NCBI GenBank assembly: GCA_040755725.1
Contig: JBFMAI010000040.1
Span: 434,001 to 498,000 of the forward strand
Reading direction: 5' to 3'
Source: JBFMAI01 sp040755725
GTDB taxonomy: Bacteria; Planctomycetota; Phycisphaerae; UBA1845; Fen-1342
DNA length: 64,000 nucleotides
Positions 35,502 through 43,757 of this stretch are shown in pieces. Both the position numbers and the translations under genes were made by a program. Each line of letters starts with the position of its first letter. The first letter of the stretch is position 1. A model generated the notes under the pieces. The model did not search any database, was not told the DNA's origin, and was given only the letters and a program-made list of their open reading frames with translations.

Positions 35502-35700
35502 GCGTTTCTCCCGTCGCCAAGGGGCCGGTTCGTCGTCCCGTAATAGAATCTACCATCGGCCGCAGCAGCCGTAAACGAGCCGTCGATGCGGGCGGCCTGG
35601 CCCGCCGGCGGCGGGCGACCGTGGGCGGGCGGCGGGCGTCCCGCAAGACAGCGCCGACGGGACGACGATAGAATCGTACGGAACCGCAGCGGAGGCCAGT
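35502..35700. promoter_or_regulatory. Divergent promoter region of the thioredoxin-like and spoVR genes
   Basis: 199 bases. The 10-mer CGGGACGACG is found once forward (35658-35667) and once as its complement (35531-35540), and TAGAATC follows or overlaps both (35544-35550; 35669-35675). TAGAAT at 35669-35674 is a plausible -10 box for spoVR, with GGAGG at 35691-35695 as its ribosome site. The -35 region (about 35646-35651, AGACAG) is poor. Confidence 0.35.
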
Positions 35701-37236
35701 GTGCTCAGGACCTTCACCACACAGCTCGAGGAGCAACGCCGGGTCATCGAAGCGGTCGCCCGCGACCAGGGTCTGGACTTCTTCGACACGATCTTCGAGC
35801 TGGTCGATTTTGAGCAGATCAACCAGATCGCCGCCTATGGGGGGTTCCCGCAGCGCTACCCGCACTGGCGCTTCGGGATGGAGTACGAGCGGCTGCGCAA
35901 GCAGCACACGTACGGGCTGGGCAAGATCTACGAGATGGTCATCAACAACGACCCGTGCTACGCCTACCTGCTGGCCGACAACGAGCCCGTAGACCAGAAG
36001 ACGGTCATGGCCCACGTGTACGCCCACTGCGACTTCTTCAAGAACAACATCTGGTTCAGTCAGACCGACCGGAAGATGATGGACGGCATGGCCAACCACG
36101 CCACGCGCGTCCACCGCCACATCGACCGCGAAGGCTTCGAGCCGGTCGAGATGTTCCTGGACACGTGCCTGTCTCTCGAGAACCTGATCGACCCGTACTC
36201 CCCATTCATGAAGCGGCACGAGGTCGGCCGGCGTCCGCCGCGCCCCACGCTCCGCGACCAGGTTGAGCGGGCCATCCGCTACCCGGCCAAGCCTTACATG
36301 GAACGCTACATCAACCCGCCCGACCGACTGCGGGCCGAGCGCGAGCGCGAGGAACAGGCCGAGAAGGCCCGCAAGGAAGCGTTTCCCAGCGAGCCGCGGC
36401 GCGACGTGCTGGGGTTTCTGCTCCGCCACGCACCGCTGGAGGACTGGCAGGCCGACCTGCTCGACATCGTGCGCGAGGAGGCGTACTACTTTGCCCCCCA
36501 GGGCATGACCAAGATCATGAATGAGGGCTGGGCCACCTTCTGGCACTCGCGCATGATGACCCGCTACCACCTCCGCGCCGACGAGCTCATCACCTACGCC
36601 GACCACCACTCCGGCACGCTGGCCACCGGCCCCGGCCGCCTGAACCCCTACAAAGTCGGCGTCGAGCTCTTCCGCGACATCGAGGACCGCTGGGACCGCG
36701 GCCGCTTCGGGAAAGAGTACGACGAGTGCGAGTCCATCGAGCGCCGGAGGGCCTGGAACACCGGGCTGAAGCAGGGCCGGGCCAAGATCTTCGAGGTCCG
36801 CCGTGTCCACAACGACGTGACCTTCATCGACGAGTTCCTCACCCCCGAGTTCGTCGATCGCCACCAGCTCTACCAGTACCGCCGCGACCCCAGCAGCGGC
36901 CGCATGGTCGTTGTCAACCGCGATTTCGACACCATCAAGCAGACCCTGCTGTTCATGCTCACCAACCACGGCCAGCCGTACATCTACGTCGTCGACGGCA
37001 ACTACGCCGACCGCGGCGAGCTGTACCTGGCCCACAAGCACATCGGCGTCGACCTGGACATCAAGTACGCCAGCGAGTGCCTCATCAACCTCCGCCGACT
37101 CTGGCGGCGGCCCGTCCACCTCCAGGCCCGTATCAAGGACGACATGCTCCTGTTCACCTGCGCCGGCGACAACGTGACGCAGCAGAAGATCAAGGACGAC
37201 CTCCCCAAACCCGCCCACGACGTCCAGGGTGCATAG
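35701..37236 (+). CDS. spoVR: SpoVR family protein
   Basis: 511 residues from GTG 35701, with GGAGG five bases upstream. Conserved family blocks are seen throughout: YGGFPQRYPHWRFGMEYE, YAHCDFFKNN, MTKIMNEGWATFWHSRMM and HVHNDVTFIDEF-like RRVHNDVTFIDEFLT. Length is normal. SpoVR (YcgB) is usually found beside the PrkA serine kinase and YeaH, both linked to stress or nutrient response; neither partner is nearby. Molecular activity unknown. Ends in a family A repeat. Confidence 0.95.
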   Translation: MLRTFTTQLEEQRRVIEAVARDQGLDFFDTIFELVDFEQINQIAAYGGFPQRYPHWRFGMEYERLRKQHTYGLGKIYEMVINNDPCYAYLLADNEPVDQKTVMAHVYAHCDFFKNNIWFSQTDRKMMDGMANHATRVHRHIDREGFEPVEMFLDTCLSLENLIDPYSPFMKRHEVGRRPPRPTLRDQVERAIRYPAKPYMERYINPPDRLRAEREREEQAEKARKEAFPSEPRRDVLGFLLRHAPLEDWQADLLDIVREEAYYFAPQGMTKIMNEGWATFWHSRMMTRYHLRADELITYADHHSGTLATGPGRLNPYKVGVELFRDIEDRWDRGRFGKEYDECESIERRRAWNTGLKQGRAKIFEVRRVHNDVTFIDEFLTPEFVDRHQLYQYRRDPSSGRMVVVNRDFDTIKQTLLFMLTNHGQPYIYVVDGNYADRGELYLAHKHIGVDLDIKYASECLINLRRLWRRPVHLQARIKDDMLLFTCAGDNVTQQKIKDDLPKPAHDVQGA

Positions 37237-37248
37237 CGAGCCGCCGAG

Positions 37249-37285
37249 CTCCCCTCCCGCCCAGGGAGGGGTTGGGGGAGGGTGG
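37249..37285. repeat. Family A repeat copy 4, just after spoVR
   Basis: Arms CCTCCC and GGGAGG flank a short GCCCA loop, then TTGGGGGAGGG follows. It starts 13 bases after the spoVR stop, between convergent genes. It may act as a transcript-end structure. The G-tracts on the plus strand satisfy a four-run quadruplex pattern (GGGAGGGG, GGGGGAGGG). Confidence 0.75.
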
Positions 37286-37344
37286 CAGCGCCGGCACGAC
37301 GATCAACCGGTGCGCGGTCGTCCCCAAGTCCCCACGGGGCGATG

Positions 37345-37812
37345 TCAGCGCCCACACAGATCGGCCGGCTCGGCGTCCAGCAGGCGCACGAGGTCGTCGG
37401 TCCGCAGCTCGACCAGCACGCCGCGCCGGCCCCCGCTCACCGCGATGCGCTCCAGCACGAGCAGCGATTCCTCGATGTAGGTGGGGAGTTTGCGGCGCTG
37501 CGCGAACGGGGAGATGCCCCCGACGTGATAGCCGGTGACTTTCTCCGCCTCGGCGGCCTCCGCCAGGTCGGCCTGCGGGACCCCGACGACCGCGGCGAGC
37601 CGGCGTGGATCGAGGCGCTGGTCCCCCGGCACGATGGCGATGAAGTAGCGCGGGCCGGTGCCCTTGACCACGAGCGTCTTGCAGACCGCCTCCAACGGCC
37701 GACCGACCGCCGCGGCCGCCTGGTCCGTGCCCACTTCGTCGAACGCGTACTCCAGAACCTCGAAGGGCACGCCTTGCGCACGCAGCCACTTGACGACGTT
37801 GGTATCGGACAT
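37345..37812 (-). CDS. ybaK: YbaK/EbsC-type Cys-tRNA(Pro) deacylase-like protein
   Basis: 155 residues from ATG 37812. Matches the YbaK/ProX editing domain: CKTLVVKG (with the conserved Lys near 46), YFIAIVPGDQRLD, and GYHVGGISPFAQRRKLPTYIE. It should hydrolyse mischarged aminoacyl-tRNA. No convincing ribosome site precedes the ATG, but residues upstream of it do not fit the family. Divergent from the signalling/pilus operon, convergent with spoVR. Confidence 0.9.
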   Translation of the reverse strand: MSDTNVVKWLRAQGVPFEVLEYAFDEVGTDQAAAAVGRPLEAVCKTLVVKGTGPRYFIAIVPGDQRLDPRRLAAVVGVPQADLAEAAEAEKVTGYHVGGISPFAQRRKLPTYIEESLLVLERIAVSGGRRGVLVELRTDDLVRLLDAEPADLCGR

Positions 37813-37996
37813 GGCACGGGCGGCGCGGCGTTCACGGGGCGCGGGCGTGATCACACCGGGGGTTATCGGGCGGCACTTCCTGCTTAACGCGCGCGACTCG
37901 GCGGCGCGGCGACGACCACGCCCTTTCTTTAAGTCCTGCACCCCGGCCACCGATGCACCGATCGTACGGGCGTTCCGTATGGAGGACAAGATCGCC

Positions 37997-39847
37997 ATGG
38001 CCGGGGACAACCCCGCAAACACGACCCCCGCGTCGCGCTCGCGCCTTCGGCGCTGCCTCTGGGATGGCGTGCTGCCCGAGGCCCTGGGGTTGTGTTTTGT
38101 GGGCATTATTTTCGGCGGTTTTTCCGCCGCGTACCTCGTGGCCGACGCCGCCTGGCAGCGCCGCGCTCTGGAGGCGCAACAAGGGGAGGCGCAGCGCCTG
38201 GCCCAGGGACTGGCCACGATCCTGGGGGCCTTCGGTGACGAGCAAGCCGCGGTCCCGGACGAGTGGGCGTCCCGCCTAGGCCAACTGCCGTCGCTGCGCA
38301 GTCTGCGCTGGACGACGAGCGACAGCGAAACACGCCTGGCCTGGCCGTCCGCCGTGGCCGCGGTGTCTGGTCTGACGGGCGCCGACGACCGCGGTCCCCC
38401 GGTGGTGGCGCAGGTTCCGGTGCAGACGGCGACGGGCGCCCCGGCCGGCCAGTTGCGCCTGGAGCTGGCGCCGCCGATCGCGGACGCGTCGCGTCACGCG
38501 CTGCTGTGGAACTGGGGCATCGCCGCCGGCGTGACGCTGGTGGTGTTCATGGTCGTGTACCGGCGGCTGCGACGGCACCTGCGGCCGATGGCGGCCATCG
38601 AGCGCAGCCTGCACTGCTATGCGCAGGGTCTGGAGCAAGAGCTCGTCGCCATGACCCTCAACGATTCACTCGGGGCTGCGGCCCGCGGGTGGAACCGCCT
38701 GATCGCACAGCTTACGGACCTGCAACAGCAGGTGCAGTCCGGCCAGACCGCCCCGGCCCCCGGCAGCGTCCTGGAGCGCTTCGAGGGGGCCCTGTTTCGA
38801 CGCGTGGCGGACCGCCTGCCGCTGGGCGTGCTGTGCGTGGCCGAAAACCAGCGCATCAACTACGCCAACGCCGCCGGCGCCGCGCTACTGGGCCGCGGCG
38901 TCGAGGAGCTCGTCGGCCGACCGGCCGCCGAGGCCCTGCCCGACGACAACGTGCGCCAAGTGCTCGCCAACGTGCGGGCCGGCATCGGGGCGGGGCACGC
39001 GGTGGATCACACGCGCCAGGACGGCGAACAGGAAATCGCCCTGCGCTTCCGCGTCCTGCCGCTGACCCGCAGCGGGGGCGGTGGCGGCGAGACGCTGGTA
39101 ACGATCGAGGACATTGCCCCGCTCCGCGAGGGGCAGAAGGCCCGCGACAACTTCCTCTACCACGTGACACACGAGCTGCGCACGCCGCTGACCAACATCC
39201 ACGCCTACGTGGAGACGCTCACGAAGCCCGATTTCGACGATGAGCAGACCCGCAAGGAGTGCTACAACGTCATCGTCAGCGAGACCCGCCGGCTGTCCAG
39301 CCTGGTCGAGAACATCCTCAGCATCTCGCAGTTGGAAGTGGGCACCGCCCGCCTGGACATCGGTGAGGTGGACTTGCAGCGGCTGCTACGCCAGATGGTC
39401 CAGGACAACCTGGGTGCCGCCGACGGTAAACGCATCGACCTCACGCTCGCCCTGCCGCCGAAGGTTCCCAAGATTCGCGGCGACAAGCAGCGGCTGTCGG
39501 TGCTCATCAACAACCTGATCGGCAACGCGATCAAGTACACGCCCGAAGGCGGGCAGGTGCAGGTCAAGTTGGAGCTGACGCCGCACACACTGCGGATCGC
39601 CGTCAGCGACACGGGTATCGGCATCGCCCCCCCCGACCAGCCGCACGTGTTCGAGAAGTTCTACCGGGCCGCCAGCGACGCCGTGCAAAGCGTCACCGGC
39701 ACAGGCCTGGGCCTGGCGATTGCCCGCGAGGTGGCCCGGCTGCACGGCGGCGACATCCAACTGCAAAGCACGCTGGGCAAAGGCTCGGTCTTCACGATCG
39801 AGCTGCCGCTGTCGGCCGTGGACGCGGCGGAGGTGCCACGATCATGA
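37997..39847 (+). CDS. Membrane sensor histidine kinase with PAS domain
   Basis: 616 residues from ATG 37997, with GGAGG 11 bases upstream; an ATG at 37979 is the alternative. Two membrane helices (about 28-49 and 169-191) enclose a roughly 120-residue extracytoplasmic sensor. A HAMP-like stretch, a PAS domain (about 268-378), then HisKA with YHVTHELRTPL (His near 391) and HATPase (NLIGNAIKYTPEGG, DTGIGI, GTGLGLAIA). Structure resembles PhoR. First gene of the signalling/pilus array; coupled to the receiver gene by ATGA. Confidence 0.93.
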   Translation: MAGDNPANTTPASRSRLRRCLWDGVLPEALGLCFVGIIFGGFSAAYLVADAAWQRRALEAQQGEAQRLAQGLATILGAFGDEQAAVPDEWASRLGQLPSLRSLRWTTSDSETRLAWPSAVAAVSGLTGADDRGPPVVAQVPVQTATGAPAGQLRLELAPPIADASRHALLWNWGIAAGVTLVVFMVVYRRLRRHLRPMAAIERSLHCYAQGLEQELVAMTLNDSLGAAARGWNRLIAQLTDLQQQVQSGQTAPAPGSVLERFEGALFRRVADRLPLGVLCVAENQRINYANAAGAALLGRGVEELVGRPAAEALPDDNVRQVLANVRAGIGAGHAVDHTRQDGEQEIALRFRVLPLTRSGGGGGETLVTIEDIAPLREGQKARDNFLYHVTHELRTPLTNIHAYVETLTKPDFDDEQTRKECYNVIVSETRRLSSLVENILSISQLEVGTARLDIGEVDLQRLLRQMVQDNLGAADGKRIDLTLALPPKVPKIRGDKQRLSVLINNLIGNAIKYTPEGGQVQVKLELTPHTLRIAVSDTGIGIAPPDQPHVFEKFYRAASDAVQSVTGTGLGLAIAREVARLHGGDIQLQSTLGKGSVFTIELPLSAVDAAEVPRS

Positions 39848-40248
39848 GCCGCGTACTCGTGGCCGAGGATGATCCGCACATCCTGCGGCTGATCAGTCTG
39901 TGGTTGCGACGGCAGGGGCACGAGGTACTCGAGGCCCGCAACGGGCTGATCGCGCGCGATCTCGCCCACACCCAACTGGTCGACGTGCTCGTCACCGACG
40001 TGAACATGCCCGGCCTGGATGGCCTCGGATTGATCGAGGACCTGCGCGGAGCCGGCCGCGTAAAGCGCGGCGTGATCGTGCTCACCAATCGCTGGGACCA
40101 CGGGGACATCCGCGAGCGGCTGGCGCAGTGGGGCGTCGAAGTGCTGCCCAAGCCGTTCAGTCCGAGTCGTCTGAGTGAACTCGTCGAGGCCTTGGCCGGC
40201 ACCGCGACCGGGGCTTCGCCTTCGGGGGTACAAGGGCCGACGCCATGA
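39844..40248 (+). CDS. Single-domain response regulator (CheY-like)
   Basis: 134 residues, receiver domain only: VAEDDPH, phospho-acceptor Asp in VLVTDVNMPG (about 57), VLTN and LPKPFSP. No output domain, so it acts by protein contact, perhaps on the HD-GYP protein encoded immediately downstream or as a phosphorelay intermediate. ATGA overlaps on both sides tie it to the kinase and to the HD-GYP gene. Confidence 0.92.
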   Translation: MSRVLVAEDDPHILRLISLWLRRQGHEVLEARNGLIARDLAHTQLVDVLVTDVNMPGLDGLGLIEDLRGAGRVKRGVIVLTNRWDHGDIRERLAQWGVEVLPKPFSPSRLSELVEALAGTATGASPSGVQGPTP

Positions 40249-41825
40249 GCACCAACCCTCCGTCGGCCACCACGCGGCGCGGCGATCCGGCCGGCCCGGA
40301 CGAGGGGTTGCTGCGCGACCTGGTCGAAGGGCTCTCGGCACCGGGACCGGGAGCGGCGGTGTCCGTTGGTCTGGTCGGCAGCCCGGCCCACCAGCCGCAG
40401 CCCCCCGCACACTGCTTGCGGACGTGTCTAGGCGGAGACCCGACGGCCGTCCTCGCGCGCGGCTGCGCGCTGCTGAGGCGGGCGGCGGAAAACGCACTGG
40501 AGACGGCACCGGGCTCGGAGATGCGCTGCGAGCGCGGGTTTCGCGTCGCGGCCCAAGGAACCTCACTCGGCGGGTTACCGGCCACGTTGATGACGGTCGC
40601 GGGAGACGGCCGCGACGGCGTGACGGCGCCGCCGACCCCGGCCGCCGGCGGCTACGCCGCGTTGTTCGAGCACCTCGGCACCGCCAGCCGGCTCGTACAG
40701 CGCATCGGCGAGATCGTGGAAGAGAACGCCGGCTTCGCCGACGAGGTGCTGCGCAGCTACGAGCAACTGAATCTCATCTTCGACCTGACCCAGCAGATCG
40801 CCAGCGTGGCCGATGCCCGAACGATCGAGCGCCTGCTGTTGCAGCGTCTGGCGACGCTGCTGGGCACGCAGCGAATCTGGCTCATCGACCCGACGGGCGA
40901 ATGCCGCACGCCCGTCGCGGGCACCGCCGGGCCCGACGAAACCCCGCTCACGGGCCCCGACGTGGCCGCGGTCATCGCCCAAGCCCGGCAGGCCCGCGAG
41001 GTCCAGGCCGCCAACGTGCGGGGTTACCCCCTGATCGCCGGCCCGCTGGTCCGGTTGGATGAGCACGTGGACATCGTGGCGGCGACGCGGCCGCTCGGCG
41101 CGACGGCGTTCACCGCCGGCGACATGCTGATCGTCGAGTCGATCCTGACCTTTGGCGGGCAGATCCTCAGCAACAGCGAGCTGCACGAGCGGCTGCGGCG
41201 GATGTCCATCGAGGTGACGCGGGCCCTCGTTGCGGCCATCGACAAGAAGGATCACTACACCAGCGGCCATTCGGAACGGGGCGGGTTCCTGACGCGGTTG
41301 ACGGCGGCGGAGCTGGGCGTGCCGCCCGCCGAGCAGCAGACGATGGAATGGGCGGGGCTGCTGCACGACGTGGGCAAGATCGGGATTCCGGAGGAGATCC
41401 TCTGTAAGCCCGGCAAGCTCACCGAAGCCGAGTTCGAAGTCGTGAAGCAGCACCCGCGAATGGGTTACGAGATTCTGAAGCCCATCGCCAGCCTGGGGAC
41501 GATCCTCGACGGCGTGCTCTACCACCACGAATACCCGGACGGCAGTGGGTACCCGGAGGGCTTGCGCGGCGATCAGATTCCGCTCGTGGCCCGCATCATC
41601 CATGTGGCCGACACGTTTGACGCGCTGACGTCGACGCGTTCCTACCGCAAGGCCTTCACCATCGACAAGGCGCTGGAGATCATCCGTTCCGAAAGGGGGG
41701 TGCGCATCGACGCCGAGGTGGCGGACGCCTTCTTCCGGGCGTTCGACCGCTATCGCCGAACCCAGCCCGAGGACTTCGAAGCCCGCTTTGGCCCTGCCCG
41801 GGAGGTTGCCGATGCCCACCCTTGA
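40245..41825 (+). CDS. GAF and HD-GYP domain protein (c-di-GMP phosphodiesterase)
   Basis: 526 residues. An N-terminal region of unknown fold (1-150), a GAF-like domain (about 165-310), then HD-GYP: GHSERGGFL, LLHDVGKIGIPEEIL (HD about 374-375), QHPRMGYEIL, HHEYPDGSGYPEGLRGDQIPL and ADTFDALTSTRSYR. The metal ligands and the GYP motif are all present, so hydrolysis of cyclic di-GMP is expected. It is coupled to the receiver gene before it, and its last 14 bases overlap the degenerate GGDEF gene. Confidence 0.93.
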   Translation: MSTNPPSATTRRGDPAGPDEGLLRDLVEGLSAPGPGAAVSVGLVGSPAHQPQPPAHCLRTCLGGDPTAVLARGCALLRRAAENALETAPGSEMRCERGFRVAAQGTSLGGLPATLMTVAGDGRDGVTAPPTPAAGGYAALFEHLGTASRLVQRIGEIVEENAGFADEVLRSYEQLNLIFDLTQQIASVADARTIERLLLQRLATLLGTQRIWLIDPTGECRTPVAGTAGPDETPLTGPDVAAVIAQARQAREVQAANVRGYPLIAGPLVRLDEHVDIVAATRPLGATAFTAGDMLIVESILTFGGQILSNSELHERLRRMSIEVTRALVAAIDKKDHYTSGHSERGGFLTRLTAAELGVPPAEQQTMEWAGLLHDVGKIGIPEEILCKPGKLTEAEFEVVKQHPRMGYEILKPIASLGTILDGVLYHHEYPDGSGYPEGLRGDQIPLVARIIHVADTFDALTSTRSYRKAFTIDKALEIIRSERGVRIDAEVADAFFRAFDRYRRTQPEDFEARFGPAREVADAHP

Positions 41826-43161
41826 CGCCGCCACGACGGGCCCTCTGACTGCCGTCCTCGCGCAAGCCACGGGCTACGCCGGCGTGCTGTGGGTCGGTCT
41901 GGCCCTGCTGGCACTGGGGGCGGCCATCGGGTTCGGCCTATTCCGGTCCCGAAGTCGCCCGTATGGCGTCGGGTACGCGCGCGAACCCGGGCGCCCCCCG
42001 ACGAGCCCCCGCCCGCCAACTGGCAGTGCCGAAACAGAGACGTCAGAACCGCGCCGTCGAGGTCCGTTGTCGGGAACTGCCGAACGCCGGGCAGAACCGG
42101 CGAGCAGCGCCGACGGCCCGGTGGCGCGGCTGTGCGAGGGCCTGTACCGCTGGCTGGCCGATTCCGAAGGCCAGGCCCACCTGTGGGCCGCGTTTGACCA
42201 ACTCGTGCGCGAACTGCTCAGTGAGCACATGGGAGCAACGCGCGTGCGCTGCTACCACGTCCGGCCGGGACTTGACACGCTGCAACCCATCGCCCACCAG
42301 GGCCCCTCCACGCCCACCAAGGGCCCCAGTGCCCGCGACGGGGTGCTGGGGTACGCCGTCACCACGGGACGCGAGTACGTCGCGGCGGGGACCGGGCAAG
42401 GGCCGCTGCTGGAAAACCTGGCGGCGGCGGACGAGGAGCCGTGGGAGTGGGTGTGGCCGGTACGCGGGGCGAATGACCTCGGGCCGCCGGGTGATGCCCC
42501 GCCCGCGGGTCCGGTGGTTGGGGTCGTGGCAGTGGCGCGCTTGCACGACGCGGCGCGCCTCACGGCGGGGCTGCGGCAGACCATCGGCCGGTTGCTCGCG
42601 ATGGCCTGGAACCAGGTGGAGTGCCTGGAACGGCTCCGGGTCCTGCGACGGACGGACCCGGCCTCGGGTGTCCTGACGCGCCACGATTTCTTCACGCTGG
42701 CCGCGCATGCCCTAGCCGACTCTTACCGCGAGAACGAACCGGTGGTGGTGGCGGTGCTCGCGCTCGAGGGACTGCGCCGACTGGACGACACCGGGCATTG
42801 GCACCAGCGGGACGCGCTCATCGAGCAGCTTGGCCCGGTCATTGCCCGGCGCGTCCGCAGCGACGACCTGGTGGGCCGGTTCGCCGACGATCGCTTCGTG
42901 ATGCTGCTGCGCCGGCTCGACTCGGCGCTCGGGCGGCTCATCGCCGAGAAGGTCCTCGCCGCCGCCACCCAGACGGTGGCGACCCTCGACGGGGCGCAAT
43001 CGCCCGTGCGGCTGCGGGTGGGGCTGGCCGGCAGCGGGCTGCAACGGCCGGCGCTGGAGGACCTGCTGGTCCGCGCGTTTCGCGCCGTCGAGCAGGCCCG
43101 GGCGAGCAAGACCTGGATCGGGACGGATTTGTCGGGTGCCGCGGAAGTCGGACACGAGTAA
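41812..43161 (+). CDS. Membrane-anchored GAF/degenerate-GGDEF protein
   Basis: 449 residues from ATG 41812, with GGAGG six bases upstream. One N-terminal helix (about 22-44), a disordered Pro/Arg/Glu linker, a GAF-like region (about 110-285) and a GGDEF fold (about 290-440) starting at DPASGVLTRHDFF. At the catalytic position GGDEF is replaced by ADDRF (358-362). Five residues upstream an intact RxxD I-site (RSDD, 349-352) remains. Most likely a cyclic di-GMP-binding receptor or inactive relative rather than a cyclase. Sits between HD-GYP and STAS genes. Confidence 0.82.
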   Translation: MPTLDAATTGPLTAVLAQATGYAGVLWVGLALLALGAAIGFGLFRSRSRPYGVGYAREPGRPPTSPRPPTGSAETETSEPRRRGPLSGTAERRAEPASSADGPVARLCEGLYRWLADSEGQAHLWAAFDQLVRELLSEHMGATRVRCYHVRPGLDTLQPIAHQGPSTPTKGPSARDGVLGYAVTTGREYVAAGTGQGPLLENLAAADEEPWEWVWPVRGANDLGPPGDAPPAGPVVGVVAVARLHDAARLTAGLRQTIGRLLAMAWNQVECLERLRVLRRTDPASGVLTRHDFFTLAAHALADSYRENEPVVVAVLALEGLRRLDDTGHWHQRDALIEQLGPVIARRVRSDDLVGRFADDRFVMLLRRLDSALGRLIAEKVLAAATQTVATLDGAQSPVRLRVGLAGSGLQRPALEDLLVRAFRAVEQARASKTWIGTDLSGAAEVGHE

Positions 43162-43279
43162 TGAAAAAGGCAAAAGGAAGAAGGCACAATGATCGCGCCG
43201 GGAAGGACACCCTTGGGGTGGTGAGGTGTGTTCGGCTTTCTACATTCTGCCTTGTTCCTTCTGCATTCAGGGCCCCGTC
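43162..43279. repeat. Family E text-like inverted spacer 1
   Basis: 118 bases between the GGDEF-like and STAS genes. A purine-rich left arm (AAAAAGGCAAAAGGAAGAAGG) faces a pyrimidine-rich right arm (TTCTGCCTTGTTCCTTCTGC), which can pair in part. Same layout as 43622-43757 and 46897-47076. Confidence 0.65.
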
Positions 43280-43621
43280 ATGAAGGTCCAGACCCAGCCC
43301 CAGGCCAACGTGACCCTGGTGACCCCGCACGGGCCGCTGGTGGCGGAGGACGCGGTGGACTTCCGTCGGGCCGTTGAGGAGGCCGTGGCCGCCAAAGCGA
43401 AGCGGGTGGTGGTGGACATGGCGGACGTGCCGTACCTGGACAGCGGCGGCATCGAGCTGCTGCTGGAGCTGTGCAGCGTGAAGCTGGCGCCGCACCAGCG
43501 GCCGAAGCTGGCGGCGTTGTCGGAGACGTGCCTGGAAGCCCTGGAGTTGACGGACGTGCTGTCGAAATTGGAGGTGTTTGACACGGTGGACAATGCGCTG
43601 CGAAGCTGTCAGCGCAACTGA
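43280..43621 (+). CDS. STAS domain protein (anti-sigma factor antagonist-like)
   Basis: 113 residues from ATG 43280. Whole protein is a STAS domain: VTPHGPLVAEDAVDFRRAV, RVVVDMADVPYLDSGGIELL. The usual D-S-S-G element is D-S-G-G here, so one of the two serines at the phosphorylation motif is absent. No anti-sigma serine kinase or phosphatase gene is nearby. In this position it probably relays signal from the upstream kinase/HD-GYP genes or acts as an adaptor for the pilus motor. Confidence 0.88.
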   Translation: MKVQTQPQANVTLVTPHGPLVAEDAVDFRRAVEEAVAAKAKRVVVDMADVPYLDSGGIELLLELCSVKLAPHQRPKLAALSETCLEALELTDVLSKLEVFDTVDNALRSCQRN

Positions 43622-43757
43622 CGGGCCCAAGAATGAACGAGGAAAAAGGCAGAACGCAGAAGGACCCCCTCCGGCCGCACGACCCCAGGTGACCGGTAGG
43701 GCCCCGACGTTCTTGCTTCTTCCTTTTACCTTCTGCCTTTGAGGCTGCGGCGATCCG
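43622..43757. repeat. Family E text-like inverted spacer 2
   Basis: 136 bases between the STAS gene and pilB. Left arm GGAAAAAGGCAGAACGCAGAAGG (43640-43662), right arm CTTCCTTTTACCTTCTGCC (about 43720-43738), separated by a GC-rich centre. The right arm ends at the pilB ribosome region. Confidence 0.65.

Noticed and set aside
35242..37218. 658-codon antisense frame over spoVR
   Set aside because: Val/Asp/His stutter typical of shadow frames; spoVR is certain.
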